Shown here one piece after another: positions 1 to 7,892 of a stretch of DNA of 45,887 nucleotides. The first letter of the stretch is position 1. Each line of letters opens with the position of its first letter. Made by a program: the position numbers and the translations under genes. This DNA is from Bacteroidales bacterium UBA3696 (GTDB taxonomy: Bacteria > Bacteroidota > Bacteroidia > Bacteroidales > Paludibacteraceae): the NCBI GenBank assembly GCA_002372135.1, contig DFIN01000032.1:70036-115922 (forward strand), written 5' to 3'. Under the pieces are notes generated by a model. That model worked only from the letters and a program-made list of their open reading frames with translations, searched no databases and was not told the origin of the DNA.

Positions 1-1023
1 CTCAGCCTCGGTCGGCAGACGATAGTCGTGCGACTGGCTGCCATACGTACTTTGGAACATCTTGGTGCGCCAGTGGCAGAACGCATGAGCCTGTTCCCAT
101 GTAATACCAACGACAGGATATTCCGAATAACCGATAAAGTTGAAATACCCCTTCATCATCGGGTCGTTGAACGCAAATTGGAAATCGCGAATCCATATCA
201 TCGTATCGGGATAGATACTAATGATTTTATGGGTGAGCAGGTCATCCGGTTCGCGAAGCGGGCGAACGATGGTAGAATCCTTTATCTCGCCTTTATCATC
301 TATCCAGAACGTATCTACCCGTGCGGATGCGCCATCGGGATAACGTCCCTTTGCTACATCAAATTTATTCCGCAGCAACTTAGCTTGGTCATAGTTGCGC
401 CAACTATAGCGATAGTGGAAATCAATGGTACGGAACGAACCGTCCGAATAGTACATCGGAGCCAATGCACGACGGATATTGGGGTCTTTGCTGTTCCATG
501 GAATTTTGGCTTTCCAGTTAATACGGAACTCAAATTTCTTCGCGTTGCCCCCTTCTTCATCTTCTTCCTCTTCCTCTTCTTCGTTCATGTTTTGAAGAGC
601 TTTGGCATCGTAAATGGCAAATTTTTTGCGCAGAGCCTCATTGGCTCCGTTGTCTTCCATCTCCTCTTCCTCTTCTTCGTCACTGCCTACTGCTGTAGTA
701 GGACCGAGGATGAGATGATAGTAGGCAATGGAGTCGCGTACCCACTGAACGAACTGTTTGTATTCGTTGTTGGTGATTTCTGTTTCGTCCATCCAAAATG
801 CATTGACGGTGGTCATGAACGGATTATCGGGCTGTCCGAAGATAGCCGACTGCGAGTTTTCACCCATCATAAAAGATCCTTTTTTGATAAAGACCATGCC
901 ATAGGGATTCGACTCGCGGAAATCACCTGCTTTTTTCACGCCTACCAATTCACCGGCAGGTCCTCCGCAGGCGGTCAATACAGCCGTCAACACAACGACG
1001 GATAGAATTTTCGTCAGTTTCAT
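1..1023 (-). CDS. gldK: GldK/PorK, type IX secretion lipoprotein (partial, C-terminus beyond window)
   Basis: GldK (PorK) is an outer-membrane lipoprotein with a sulfatase-modifying-factor-like fold. With GldN it forms the periplasmic ring of the type IX secretion system. The reading frame is open from ATG at 1023 to base 1 (341 codons), so the 3' end is missing. It starts MKLTKILSVVVLTAVLTACGG: a signal peptide with lipobox LTAC and Cys19. The SUMF1-like domain begins near residue 40 (GMVFIKKGSFMMG, then NAFWMDETEITNNEY) and continues to YRLPTEAE at the edge. Two acidic inserts stand out at residues 115-124 and 148-157, almost all Glu/Asp. The gene lies 30 bp downstream of porP in the same operon, which is the usual porP-porK-porL-porM-porN order, so gldL/M/N should follow outside the window. 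Family and role are secure; the meaning of the acidic inserts is unknown. Confidence 0.93.
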   Translation of the reverse strand, partial: MKLTKILSVVVLTAVLTACGGPAGELVGVKKAGDFRESNPYGMVFIKKGSFMMGENSQSAIFGQPDNPFMTTVNAFWMDETEITNNEYKQFVQWVRDSIAYYHLILGPTTAVGSDEEEEEEMEDNGANEALRKKFAIYDAKALQNMNEEEEEEEDEEGGNAKKFEFRINWKAKIPWNSKDPNIRRALAPMYYSDGSFRTIDFHYRYSWRNYDQAKLLRNKFDVAKGRYPDGASARVDTFWIDDKGEIKDSTIVRPLREPDDLLTHKIISIYPDTMIWIRDFQFAFNDPMMKGYFNFIGYSEYPVVGITWEQAHAFCHWRTKMFQSTYGSQSHDYRLPTEAE

Positions 1024-1053
1024 ATGCGTATGAATGAATAGTCTGTTTGTTAT

Positions 1054-2049
1054 TTACAAGTAACGTATGCTCTTGTATCGATTTGTATGCTTGGGTTTGA
1101 GGATGTCCAATCCGTAAGCCAAGTATATTTCGTGCGCTCCAAAGGAGCCTTTTATCAGTTTATTAGCCGGCAGTTCGTAGGTATATCCGAGTTGCAAACC
1201 GCTAACGATGTCCACCCCGAAGATAAAGTTTATACTTCCCGCTGCTCGGTAGCCTGCGCCAAATCGATATCGCTGTTTGACTTCGGCAATGAGTGTCAAA
1301 TTGACATCCCATGAAGCAAAGTCGGTCATTAGCATCAGACTGGGGCGCAACATCCAATCGTGGTTAGGCATTCGCCAATTGTATCCGCCCGCCGCATACA
1401 TAGTTCCAACGAGGGTCATGTATGTATGGTCATTCCATTCTACCTTTGGGCGATTCAGGTGGCTATAACTTAATGCTGCCCACCATTTAGGTGATTTGTA
1501 GTACAAGCCGAGTGCCATATCAAAACTCATGCCATTCACCCCGTCCTTTCCCGAGCCTGCCGCCGGAATAGCGGGGTCTTCGTTTTGCGAGTGGTGAAAC
1601 CCGTCTTGCTCCAGATTGGCTATTGAGTCCAGATTTACTTTGTCCACTTTGAAACGGATATTAGCGAAGCCGAGTTCTATGCCGGCGCTTAACACTCCGT
1701 TTCCTATTTTATGTCGGTAAGCATACTGTACATGAAACGACTGGTTGGTATATAGCCCATATAGGTCGTTCAGGAAACGTGCCCCTACTCCATGTTTTGT
1801 ATTGGCGATATGAAAAGGTGCACTGACCGTAAAATAGGTAGTCATCGGCATATCGCTCATTCCGGTAGTATGCAAGCGGTGCATACCGACAATGTGCATT
1901 AGGTCATCTTCCGCGGCTGCAGCGGGGTTGTAGGTGGAAGGCAGGAACATATATTGTCCGATTTGCGGGTCCGTTTGTGCCGTACTTCGCAGTGCGCAGC
2001 CACACAAAACGAACAAGAGGACGATATATTGTTTCGCCGTCTGCTTCAT
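1054..2049 (-). CDS. porP: PorP/SprF family type IX secretion membrane protein
   Basis: PorP/SprF proteins are outer-membrane beta-barrels needed for T9SS function. The mature part begins QTDPQIGQYMFLPSTYNPA, the typical opening of the family (a Q-Y-M/F..NP-A pattern). It is followed by many alternating beta strands such as GVGARFLNDLYGLYTNQ and YKSPKWWAALSYSHLNRP. A signal peptide ends near STAQ. I chose the ATG at 2049 (MKQTAKQYIVLLF). A TTG at 2058 would add three residues and overlap the stop of the upstream DUF2795 gene, so translational coupling is possible with either start. At 331 residues the length is normal. It sits between DUF2795 and gldK in one transcription unit. Confidence 0.93.
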   Translation of the reverse strand: MKQTAKQYIVLLFVLCGCALRSTAQTDPQIGQYMFLPSTYNPAAAAEDDLMHIVGMHRLHTTGMSDMPMTTYFTVSAPFHIANTKHGVGARFLNDLYGLYTNQSFHVQYAYRHKIGNGVLSAGIELGFANIRFKVDKVNLDSIANLEQDGFHHSQNEDPAIPAAGSGKDGVNGMSFDMALGLYYKSPKWWAALSYSHLNRPKVEWNDHTYMTLVGTMYAAGGYNWRMPNHDWMLRPSLMLMTDFASWDVNLTLIAEVKQRYRFGAGYRAAGSINFIFGVDIVSGLQLGYTYELPANKLIKGSFGAHEIYLAYGLDILKPKHTNRYKSIRYL

Positions 2050-2054
2050 TTGGC

Positions 2055-2276
2055 TCAATACTCTTCTTCGTCAAAGAAGAAATCGTCCTTAGTAGGATAA
2101 TCGGGCCAAACATCTTCAATGCTATCGTATGCCTCCTCTTCTTCCTCCAACTCTTGGAGGTTCTCAATCACTTCCATAGGGGCACCGATGCGGGTAGCAT
2201 AATCAATCAGTTCCGCTTTGGTAGCGGGCCAGGGTGCGTCCTCTATTTTAGAGGCCAATTCTAATGTCCAGTACAT
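2055..2276 (-). CDS. DUF2795-type small acidic protein upstream of porP
   Basis: This 73-residue soluble protein starts MYWTLELASKIEDAPWPATK and continues ELIDYATRIGAPMEVIENL. That fits the DUF2795 pattern of a short helical domain in which a PWPATK-type motif is followed by a YA.R.GAP.EV.ENL helix. The C-terminal third is strongly acidic (five consecutive Glu, then a DWPDYP-like segment and FFFDEEEY). The biochemical role is not established. Homologues of this length occur beside T9SS genes in Bacteroidales, and here it is the first gene of the porP-gldK operon, directly behind a consensus promoter with a leader of about 17 nt. Its stop overlaps the possible TTG start of porP. There is no signal peptide, so it should stay in the cytoplasm. 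Confidence 0.85.
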   Translation of the reverse strand: MYWTLELASKIEDAPWPATKAELIDYATRIGAPMEVIENLQELEEEEEAYDSIEDVWPDYPTKDDFFFDEEEY

Positions 2277-2298
2277 ACTATGTTCTTAAATTAGCGCG

Positions 2299-2330
2299 CA
2301 AAAGTATGCTATTTTTTTTGTGCGAACAAA
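2299..2330 (-). promoter_or_regulatory. Bacteroidetes sigma-A promoter for DUF2795-porP-gldK
   Basis: Read on the minus strand, the -33 element TTTG (2327-2330) is followed by exactly 20 nt and the -7 element TACTTTTG (2299-2306). This matches the Bacteroidetes consensus TTTG-N19-21-TAnnTTTG. Transcription should start near 2293, about 17 nt before the DUF2795 ATG. Confidence 0.75.
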
Positions 2331-2337
2331 AGAAATT

Positions 2338-2910
2338 TCATTTTTTCCATAAAAAGGGCGATATATTTTGGTCTTTTGCTATTTTTCTTGCCAAAACGAA
2401 CCAAAAATCGCTCAATCTGTTTACCCATTGTAAAGCGATAAGGGTATGGGGTGTATCAGTTTGTTCAGAAGAGCACTCTTGATAATTCGGAGTGCTATTG
2501 TAGAGTGCAACCATCTGTCTTTCAAGTCTTCGCGTTACGGTTCGGCAGATATGACAAGTGGCTATTGCCTCCGAACCACCCGGCAAGATAAAAGCACGGA
2601 GCGGTTCCAGTTGCTCTTGGAGCGTATCTATATATTGTTCCAATTGCGTAACATCGTTGTTGCGTATCCACCCATCGCCTTGCGCATCCGAAAGTAGCGC
2701 TCCGAGGTTGAAGAGTTTGTTTTGAATATAGTCCAACCACTCGTCGTAGGCGTTACTAATAGTGAACGCGCGCGCGCGAACAAGCCCTACCCAACTATTG
2801 AGTTCATCGGCTGTTCCATACGCTTCTAACCGCAAATCCGTTTTGGCAACACGTTTGCCATTGGCGAGGGACGTGAATCCGCTGTCGCCTGTTTTTGTGT
2901 ATATTTTCAT
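2338..2910 (-). CDS. Cob(I)alamin adenosyltransferase, PduO type
   Basis: This enzyme transfers the adenosyl group of ATP to cob(I)alamin to make coenzyme B12. It begins MKIYTKTGDSGFTSLANGKR, the family's N-terminal ATP-binding motif (TKTGD.G.T.L..G..V.K). Next comes EAYGTADELNSWVGLVRA, with the conserved G.vDELNs motif. The CRTVTRRLERQMVAL helix carries the conserved R..tRR.ER pattern, and the protein ends with the NRLSDFWFVLARKIA helix. At 190 residues it is full length. It starts only 12 bp after the stop of the large secreted protein, so it is probably read from the same transcript; no functional link between the two is evident. Its promoter-distal neighbour DUF2795 has its own promoter. 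Confidence 0.93.
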   Translation of the reverse strand: MKIYTKTGDSGFTSLANGKRVAKTDLRLEAYGTADELNSWVGLVRARAFTISNAYDEWLDYIQNKLFNLGALLSDAQGDGWIRNNDVTQLEQYIDTLQEQLEPLRAFILPGGSEAIATCHICRTVTRRLERQMVALYNSTPNYQECSSEQTDTPHTLIALQWVNRLSDFWFVLARKIAKDQNISPFLWKK

Positions 2911-2922
2911 AGTGTTACACTG

Positions 2923-5900
2923 TTAATATACAAGCCATTTCTTGTGTATTTCCCTATCTTCAATACTTCTATTATCGTCAGACTCGGGATAGAATCGTAG
3001 GATATACGTTCCATTCACATAATGGGCGGGGAATATGATGTCGGGTGATCCATATTTAGAACCGAATCTACCATTCATTACTTTTTTTCCTGTAACGTCA
3101 TACACACTATACTGCCCAGAGAGGTGGGTAACGACTCGTATTTGACGGGACGAACCGGTGAGGCGTGGGACGACATGGATAGTATTATCTACTTTTGTGT
3201 CATTGTATTGCGCTATAGGCAGATAGTCGCAAGTCGCGAATGTTTTACCATCATCTTTACGCGTAAGCAGTGCTTTGTAGGGAACGCCAAATTGTAATTG
3301 TCGGCTATTTCCTGCATAGTAATAGGCATTATTTGATCCACTTCCTTGCACGGGTTCATTATTGAATAGCCATTGAATGTCCGTAAATTCGTATCCGCCG
3401 TTGTATTGACTATTGGTAATGGTAAGTACGTCATTCCAACGCTGTAGAATCACCCAAGAAGGATACAACACTACAAAGGATGCTTTATAGGAAGACTGCC
3501 TATCAGCAGCATCGGTGATTTGCAAGGTCAGATCATATTTATCGGGTCTGACATACCATTGTTCATCTGTGCTATCCGGCATCGGTTCCGTCCACTCCAC
3601 AATAGCCGCATTGTTGAAGGGTTGTTGACTGACATTCTTGAAACCTTGCTTCAAAGCTTCGCCGGAGAATGTGAGGTCATAAGAAACGGGCTGTCCTTGT
3701 TCGCGCAAGAAGGTAAGCGCGAGAACGGGGTCATCGCCGCAGACTGTATCCACGTAGAACGTACCTTTGACCTCGGCTTCATAGACTTTGAGGTACAACG
3801 ATGTATAAGCCGAGTCGCAGCCCGTTGTATAGTACAGCGTATCGTAATACGTTCCGGTAGAATCCAAATCGGAGAAAGAAGGATGTCCTAACCAATTGTA
3901 CGTTGCGCCTTGGGGGAGGGAAACGGTGTCAGTAGGCACTTGCACGGGATGTTGCACGGTCAGGTTGAGCGTCAGCAGGGAATCGCACCCCACAGCATTT
4001 GTAAGGGTTCGCGTTAGGGTTGCGGATGATGTGAGTGTGGTATCCAAGAACGTATAAGATTCGCCTGCACAAATAGTTGTATCCACCGTACTGAAAGAGG
4101 AAGTTAGCAGGGTCGTTTGCAATCGGAAGACGAGGCTGTCACACCCTAACCTATTGGGGATAACTTCTACAAATTGACCTTGTGTATTGATTGTTTGTCC
4201 ACGCCACAGTATAGATTGCCCGCCACAGAAAGATGCTGCTGTATCCGATTCTTGTACTTTAGGCAACACAATAAAATGTACTTGTGCCAGCGAGTCGCAT
4301 AACCCTTGTCCGCTACGTTGAATGAGACGTTGGTAGTCTCCTGAAGTTGTAAGCAGTGTATCCATGAACAAGTAACTATCCCCGTAACAGCGCGTAATTG
4401 TGGTGTCTCCACTAACTACGGATCCCACAGTAAGATGGAGTGTTTCTATGGCTTGGCAATGGTCTGTGGCAGCAATCGTATGGTAATACACGCCTGTAGT
4501 TGTCAGAATGGTATCGTAAAACGGATACGAATTTCCCTCGCAAATAAATGCCGTACGAGAGAGTGAAGGTGGCAGATAATAGAGTTGCACCGTCACTACG
4601 GAGTCACAGCCTGCCACATTCGGCAATGTACGTGTGTACGTACCCGGAGTAGAAAGAAGCGTATCCACCAAATAGAGCGTTTCTCCATTGCAGAGAGTCG
4701 TATCAAATGCATAGGCTGAAGAGCGGAGGAAATGAGCATTAAGGATATAGATAATGCTATCACATTCCAATTGGTTTTGCACCGTATCGCGCAATACACC
4801 ATCCGCTGTCAGTGTTTTACCCCGCCAAGTGAGTTGTGATTTGTCACAGAGCACCGTATCAATGTTTATGAATTGGCAAGGCGGCAAGATTGAGAGGTGC
4901 ATATAGATGATACTATCGCATTGCGCCACGTTTTCTGTTACGCCGCGGTATGTACCTTCCGTCTTGACTTCCACTCCAAAGAAATCAATGGATTCATCGG
5001 CGCATATCAGTTTGTTGATATGGGCTATAGAGGAGTCAGCGGTGGTGATACGGAGGGTATAATAAACACTATCACAGCCAGTAGAATAAAAAGCCGTGTC
5101 GCGGTAGGTATCGGCTTGTGTAAGGTTGGCAAAGCGCGATCCGTGCCCTTCCCACGTGAAAGGTGGTTCACCTTGACAGATATTGATTCGTTCGGTGCGA
5201 GCGGTTTTAGGCGTTTGCACGGTGAGTTGAAGTGTTATGGTGGAGTCACACCCGAATGGAGTTACAAACGAACGGGTATACGTACCAGATGTAGTGAGAA
5301 TAGTATCTCCAAAGTGATAGGGTTCACTCTCGCAGATAGTGTCTGTAAGGGTCAGTTTATAGGTCGGATGTACGGTAAGATCCAACGTATAGCAGACACT
5401 ATCTAATCCGTTTTTAGACTTTTCGATGAACTGTTTACCGTTATCCGCAGCCGAATTGATGGAATAACCTCTCCAAGCGATGGGCAAATCGCTATCACAC
5501 AGCGTATAGGATTCTACACTATCCTTTACGTCTATTACGAAGAGTCTCAAATAGGCAGTGGTGGTACATTCGCCCATAAGGGTATCCTTTTTGTAAATAG
5601 GCAATCCGTTGGAACCTAATTTATTGTAGGTATTTTCGGTTGCCTCTTTGGAACCCTGATAATAGATATTATAGTTGCCGTACTTGAGTTCGGGGAAATT
5701 GCGGTTGGGTACAATGATGGTGTCGAAACATATATCCAAGTCGGGCATATCCAGATAGAGGGTTACTATACTATCGCAGCCTGCTGCTGATGTCAGTTTT
5801 TTTGTTTTCCCGTTGTCAGTCGGTTTGCCTATGAATATGCCATTCCATGTGAATCCGCCTCCCATCCCGTCCAATTTTTTGGCGCAGAAGAATACGGTGT

Positions 5901-7344
5901 CCGTGGTATGTATTGCCTCAATAGCAGTGAGTTGCAGCGTGAGATATAGGCTATCGCACCCTGACTCATAACGAATCGTGTCTTTGTAGGTACCTTCTTG
6001 CGTGAGCGTACGTATTTTCGAACCGACTTTCCATTTATAGGAGCCGCTGGCGCAGAAAGAAGCAGTTTGTGTTTCTGTTGCTACGTTTTGCACAACCAAG
6101 TCAAGTGTGGTAATACTATCTATGTCGGCAGTCAGATGTACGGTATCGGCATAGTGTCCGGGCTGCGTAATAGATTTACCGGCAAAGGCATAGGGAAGGT
6201 CGTATGCGCAGACCGTATCGTGCAGATTCACTTCTATTCCGCACAAGGGTATCGTATCCAACACGAAAGATCCTTTCATTCCCTCTTTTTGGGTGAGTTG
6301 GCAGCAGTAGCGCGTGTAGCCATCGGCAAAGACATCGGCAGTTCGTTGGGTACTGAGCGTTACGGATGGGTTAGATTGACTATACCAACGATAATTAAAG
6401 CCTTCCGGGGCAGTAAGGCGCGCCATACGGTTGTCTAAACATTCCACTTCCAACTGCTTTGGGGCACAATCCAAATAGAAATAGATATACCCGAAATGTT
6501 TGCCGCAATAGTAGAAATACATATTGTAGCGTTGCTGACTCATTTCGTCGGACACACATTCGTAGTTATCTACCTCAATACGAACAGTTTGACCCACATA
6601 CGGAGTGAGATCAAAGCCGACTGTTGACCAGTCTTTCCAGAACGAAGAAACGCCACCTGTTCGCGTAAAACTATGCCATTCGGGATTTGTGTTGAGTGTT
6701 CGGTTTCCGTGGCAGGTAAAGGAGGTAGTGGGTTCGTCTAAGATAGTACCCGCTGTATTGGTAATCATGATATCAATAAAGGGGTGCATATAGGGGTTAT
6801 CGGAACTCACACTTTCGGAGTGTTCTGCCTTGTCTAATATGGCTGCGTATTGAAAGAGTAGAAGTGTATTATCGGGCGTAACGGTATAGTCGAAGGCTAT
6901 TTTCTCGGCTTGGGGGTGCCATGTCATAAACTGGGTTGGATTTTTCTGCACCGATCCTTTTCCGCCTGCTCTGGGGTTACCGAGCCGAATACTGGAATTT
7001 TTCCCGGGTGGGAGCACGGACAAACTGCTTTGCAGGTAGTCCTGTCCCGGGTCGGTAATGACTGTATGGCGAGTACAAAGCACATTATTCATGCCGTAGG
7101 TGTAGTTGTAACCGGTCAGCCCATAATCCTCAATGGTATTTTCTCTCCATATCCATGTAAACACATTGACTCTCTGATTATTGTCTTCATCATAATAGGA
7201 GTGATACTCGTGGTTCGCCACACCGCACGCGGTACCCGGTGCATCCAGGTCAGTCATATTGATACACTGTGCTGAAGCGACTAACGAACCGACACATAAG
7301 ACTAAGGAGCAGAGAAAACGTTGGGGAAAAACAAAATGAGCCAT
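2923..7344 (-). CDS. Large secreted repeat protein with T9SS-type C-terminal sorting domain
   Basis: A 1,473-residue exported protein of no assigned function. I chose the ATG at 7344 because it opens a good signal peptide (MAHFVFPQRFLCSLVLCVG...VASAQ) and lies about 14 nt behind a promoter; an upstream in-frame start at 7395 would lie inside the promoter. After a beta-rich N-terminal part (residues about 25-370) come about 15 degenerate repeats of roughly 50-58 residues (about 372-1190). Each has a Cys near its start, a T.GTY.RT core and a GCDS-[IV]-T-L-L end. Three quarters keep the CDS triplet. The last 75 or so residues (QYSVYDVTGKKVMNGRF ... GTYILRFY ... KKWLVY) look like a type A T9SS sorting domain. 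It is therefore a probable cell-surface or extracellular cargo of the T9SS encoded next to it. Adhesin is a guess only. Confidence 0.85.
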   Translation of the reverse strand: MAHFVFPQRFLCSLVLCVGSLVASAQCINMTDLDAPGTACGVANHEYHSYYDEDNNQRVNVFTWIWRENTIEDYGLTGYNYTYGMNNVLCTRHTVITDPGQDYLQSSLSVLPPGKNSSIRLGNPRAGGKGSVQKNPTQFMTWHPQAEKIAFDYTVTPDNTLLLFQYAAILDKAEHSESVSSDNPYMHPFIDIMITNTAGTILDEPTTSFTCHGNRTLNTNPEWHSFTRTGGVSSFWKDWSTVGFDLTPYVGQTVRIEVDNYECVSDEMSQQRYNMYFYYCGKHFGYIYFYLDCAPKQLEVECLDNRMARLTAPEGFNYRWYSQSNPSVTLSTQRTADVFADGYTRYCCQLTQKEGMKGSFVLDTIPLCGIEVNLHDTVCAYDLPYAFAGKSITQPGHYADTVHLTADIDSITTLDLVVQNVATETQTASFCASGSYKWKVGSKIRTLTQEGTYKDTIRYESGCDSLYLTLQLTAIEAIHTTDTVFFCAKKLDGMGGGFTWNGIFIGKPTDNGKTKKLTSAAGCDSIVTLYLDMPDLDICFDTIIVPNRNFPELKYGNYNIYYQGSKEATENTYNKLGSNGLPIYKKDTLMGECTTTAYLRLFVIDVKDSVESYTLCDSDLPIAWRGYSINSAADNGKQFIEKSKNGLDSVCYTLDLTVHPTYKLTLTDTICESEPYHFGDTILTTSGTYTRSFVTPFGCDSTITLQLTVQTPKTARTERINICQGEPPFTWEGHGSRFANLTQADTYRDTAFYSTGCDSVYYTLRITTADSSIAHINKLICADESIDFFGVEVKTEGTYRGVTENVAQCDSIIYMHLSILPPCQFINIDTVLCDKSQLTWRGKTLTADGVLRDTVQNQLECDSIIYILNAHFLRSSAYAFDTTLCNGETLYLVDTLLSTPGTYTRTLPNVAGCDSVVTVQLYYLPPSLSRTAFICEGNSYPFYDTILTTTGVYYHTIAATDHCQAIETLHLTVGSVVSGDTTITRCYGDSYLFMDTLLTTSGDYQRLIQRSGQGLCDSLAQVHFIVLPKVQESDTAASFCGGQSILWRGQTINTQGQFVEVIPNRLGCDSLVFRLQTTLLTSSFSTVDTTICAGESYTFLDTTLTSSATLTRTLTNAVGCDSLLTLNLTVQHPVQVPTDTVSLPQGATYNWLGHPSFSDLDSTGTYYDTLYYTTGCDSAYTSLYLKVYEAEVKGTFYVDTVCGDDPVLALTFLREQGQPVSYDLTFSGEALKQGFKNVSQQPFNNAAIVEWTEPMPDSTDEQWYVRPDKYDLTLQITDAADRQSSYKASFVVLYPSWVILQRWNDVLTITNSQYNGGYEFTDIQWLFNNEPVQGSGSNNAYYYAGNSRQLQFGVPYKALLTRKDDGKTFATCDYLPIAQYNDTKVDNTIHVVPRLTGSSRQIRVVTHLSGQYSVYDVTGKKVMNGRFGSKYGSPDIIFPAHYVNGTYILRFYPESDDNRSIEDREIHKKWLVY

Positions 7345-7364
7345 AACAAAGACTTTTGTGCCCG

Positions 7365-7396
7365 CAAAAGTAGATAATAATTCATATACCCACAAG
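7365..7396 (-). promoter_or_regulatory. Promoter of the large secreted protein
   Basis: On the minus strand the -7 element TACTTTTG (7365-7372) matches consensus. Twenty nt upstream is TTG (7393-7395, in context CTTGTG), a partial -33 element. The predicted start near 7358 gives a leader of about 14 nt and supports translation from 7344. Confidence 0.6.
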
Positions 7397-7413
7397 TTCT
7401 TATAAAAAAGTTT

Positions 7414-7421
7414 TACTTTTG
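7414..7421 (+). promoter_or_regulatory. -7 element upstream of ybeY
   Basis: TACTTTTG matches the Bacteroidetes -7 element and lies 33 bp before the ybeY ATG. No TTTG is found at the right distance upstream, so the -33 part is weak. It is divergent from the promoter at 7365-7396. Confidence 0.45.
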
Positions 7422-7453
7422 CCGCGCAGTTTTATTAGACAAATAGTAAGCAA

Positions 7454-7873
7454 ATGATTGATTTTAGGATTAGAGAAGTTACTATTCCGGCTTTTTTGGA
7501 GCAAGAAAGGGTGCGTTGGACCCGTTGGATTCAGCGCGTAGCCGCCGTTTATGGCTACAGGGTAGGCAATGTGCATTATGAATTTTGTACCGACGAGGGC
7601 GAGCTGGAAGTCAATCGTCAATTCTTAGGGCACGATTATTACACGGATGTGATTACATTTGACTACTCTACCCCTTCTATTTTATCGGGTGATATTTTCA
7701 TATCCATGGATCGGGTACGCGAGAATGCTCATCTTGCCCAAGTATCGGAGGAAGACGAATTGCGCCGCATTATGATACACGGTATTCTTCACCTGACCGG
7801 TCAGGGGGACAAGACTCCTGCCTCCAAGATCGAGATGACGCGCAAAGAGGATCTGGCGTTGCAGATGTGGTAA
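7454..7873 (+). CDS. ybeY: Endoribonuclease / 16S rRNA maturation factor YbeY
   Basis: YbeY is a zinc-dependent RNase used in 16S rRNA 3'-end maturation and ribosome quality control. The 139-residue protein has the family's core order: a beta strand with NVHYEFCTDEGELEVNRQFL, then YYTDVITFDYS (the TDVLTFD-type motif), then SGDIFIS. The metal site is MIHGILHLTGQGDKTP, in which the two His of HGxLHLxG are present. The third ligand position is GDK rather than the DH of proteobacteria, as is usual in Bacteroidetes (recalled from the family). It is an isolated plus-strand gene between two minus-strand blocks and shares its 3' hairpin with hflX. Confidence 0.95.
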   Translation: MIDFRIREVTIPAFLEQERVRWTRWIQRVAAVYGYRVGNVHYEFCTDEGELEVNRQFLGHDYYTDVITFDYSTPSILSGDIFISMDRVRENAHLAQVSEEDELRRIMIHGILHLTGQGDKTPASKIEMTRKEDLALQMW

Positions 7874-7892
7874 GATGCCGGTTAGGCATCTT
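7872..7892. terminator. Shared hairpin between convergent ybeY and hflX
   Basis: AAGATGCC, a 5-nt loop GGTTA and GGCATCTT form a perfect 8-bp stem. It spans the ybeY stop codon and the last codons of hflX, so one palindrome could end transcription in both directions. No long T-run follows on either side, so it may act mainly by stabilising 3' ends. Confidence 0.55.

Noticed and set aside
28..1005. A 325-codon open frame on the plus strand
   Set aside because: It is antisense to gldK, has no family motif and no promoter, and its composition is what the acidic GldK codons give in reverse (runs of Phe, Leu).
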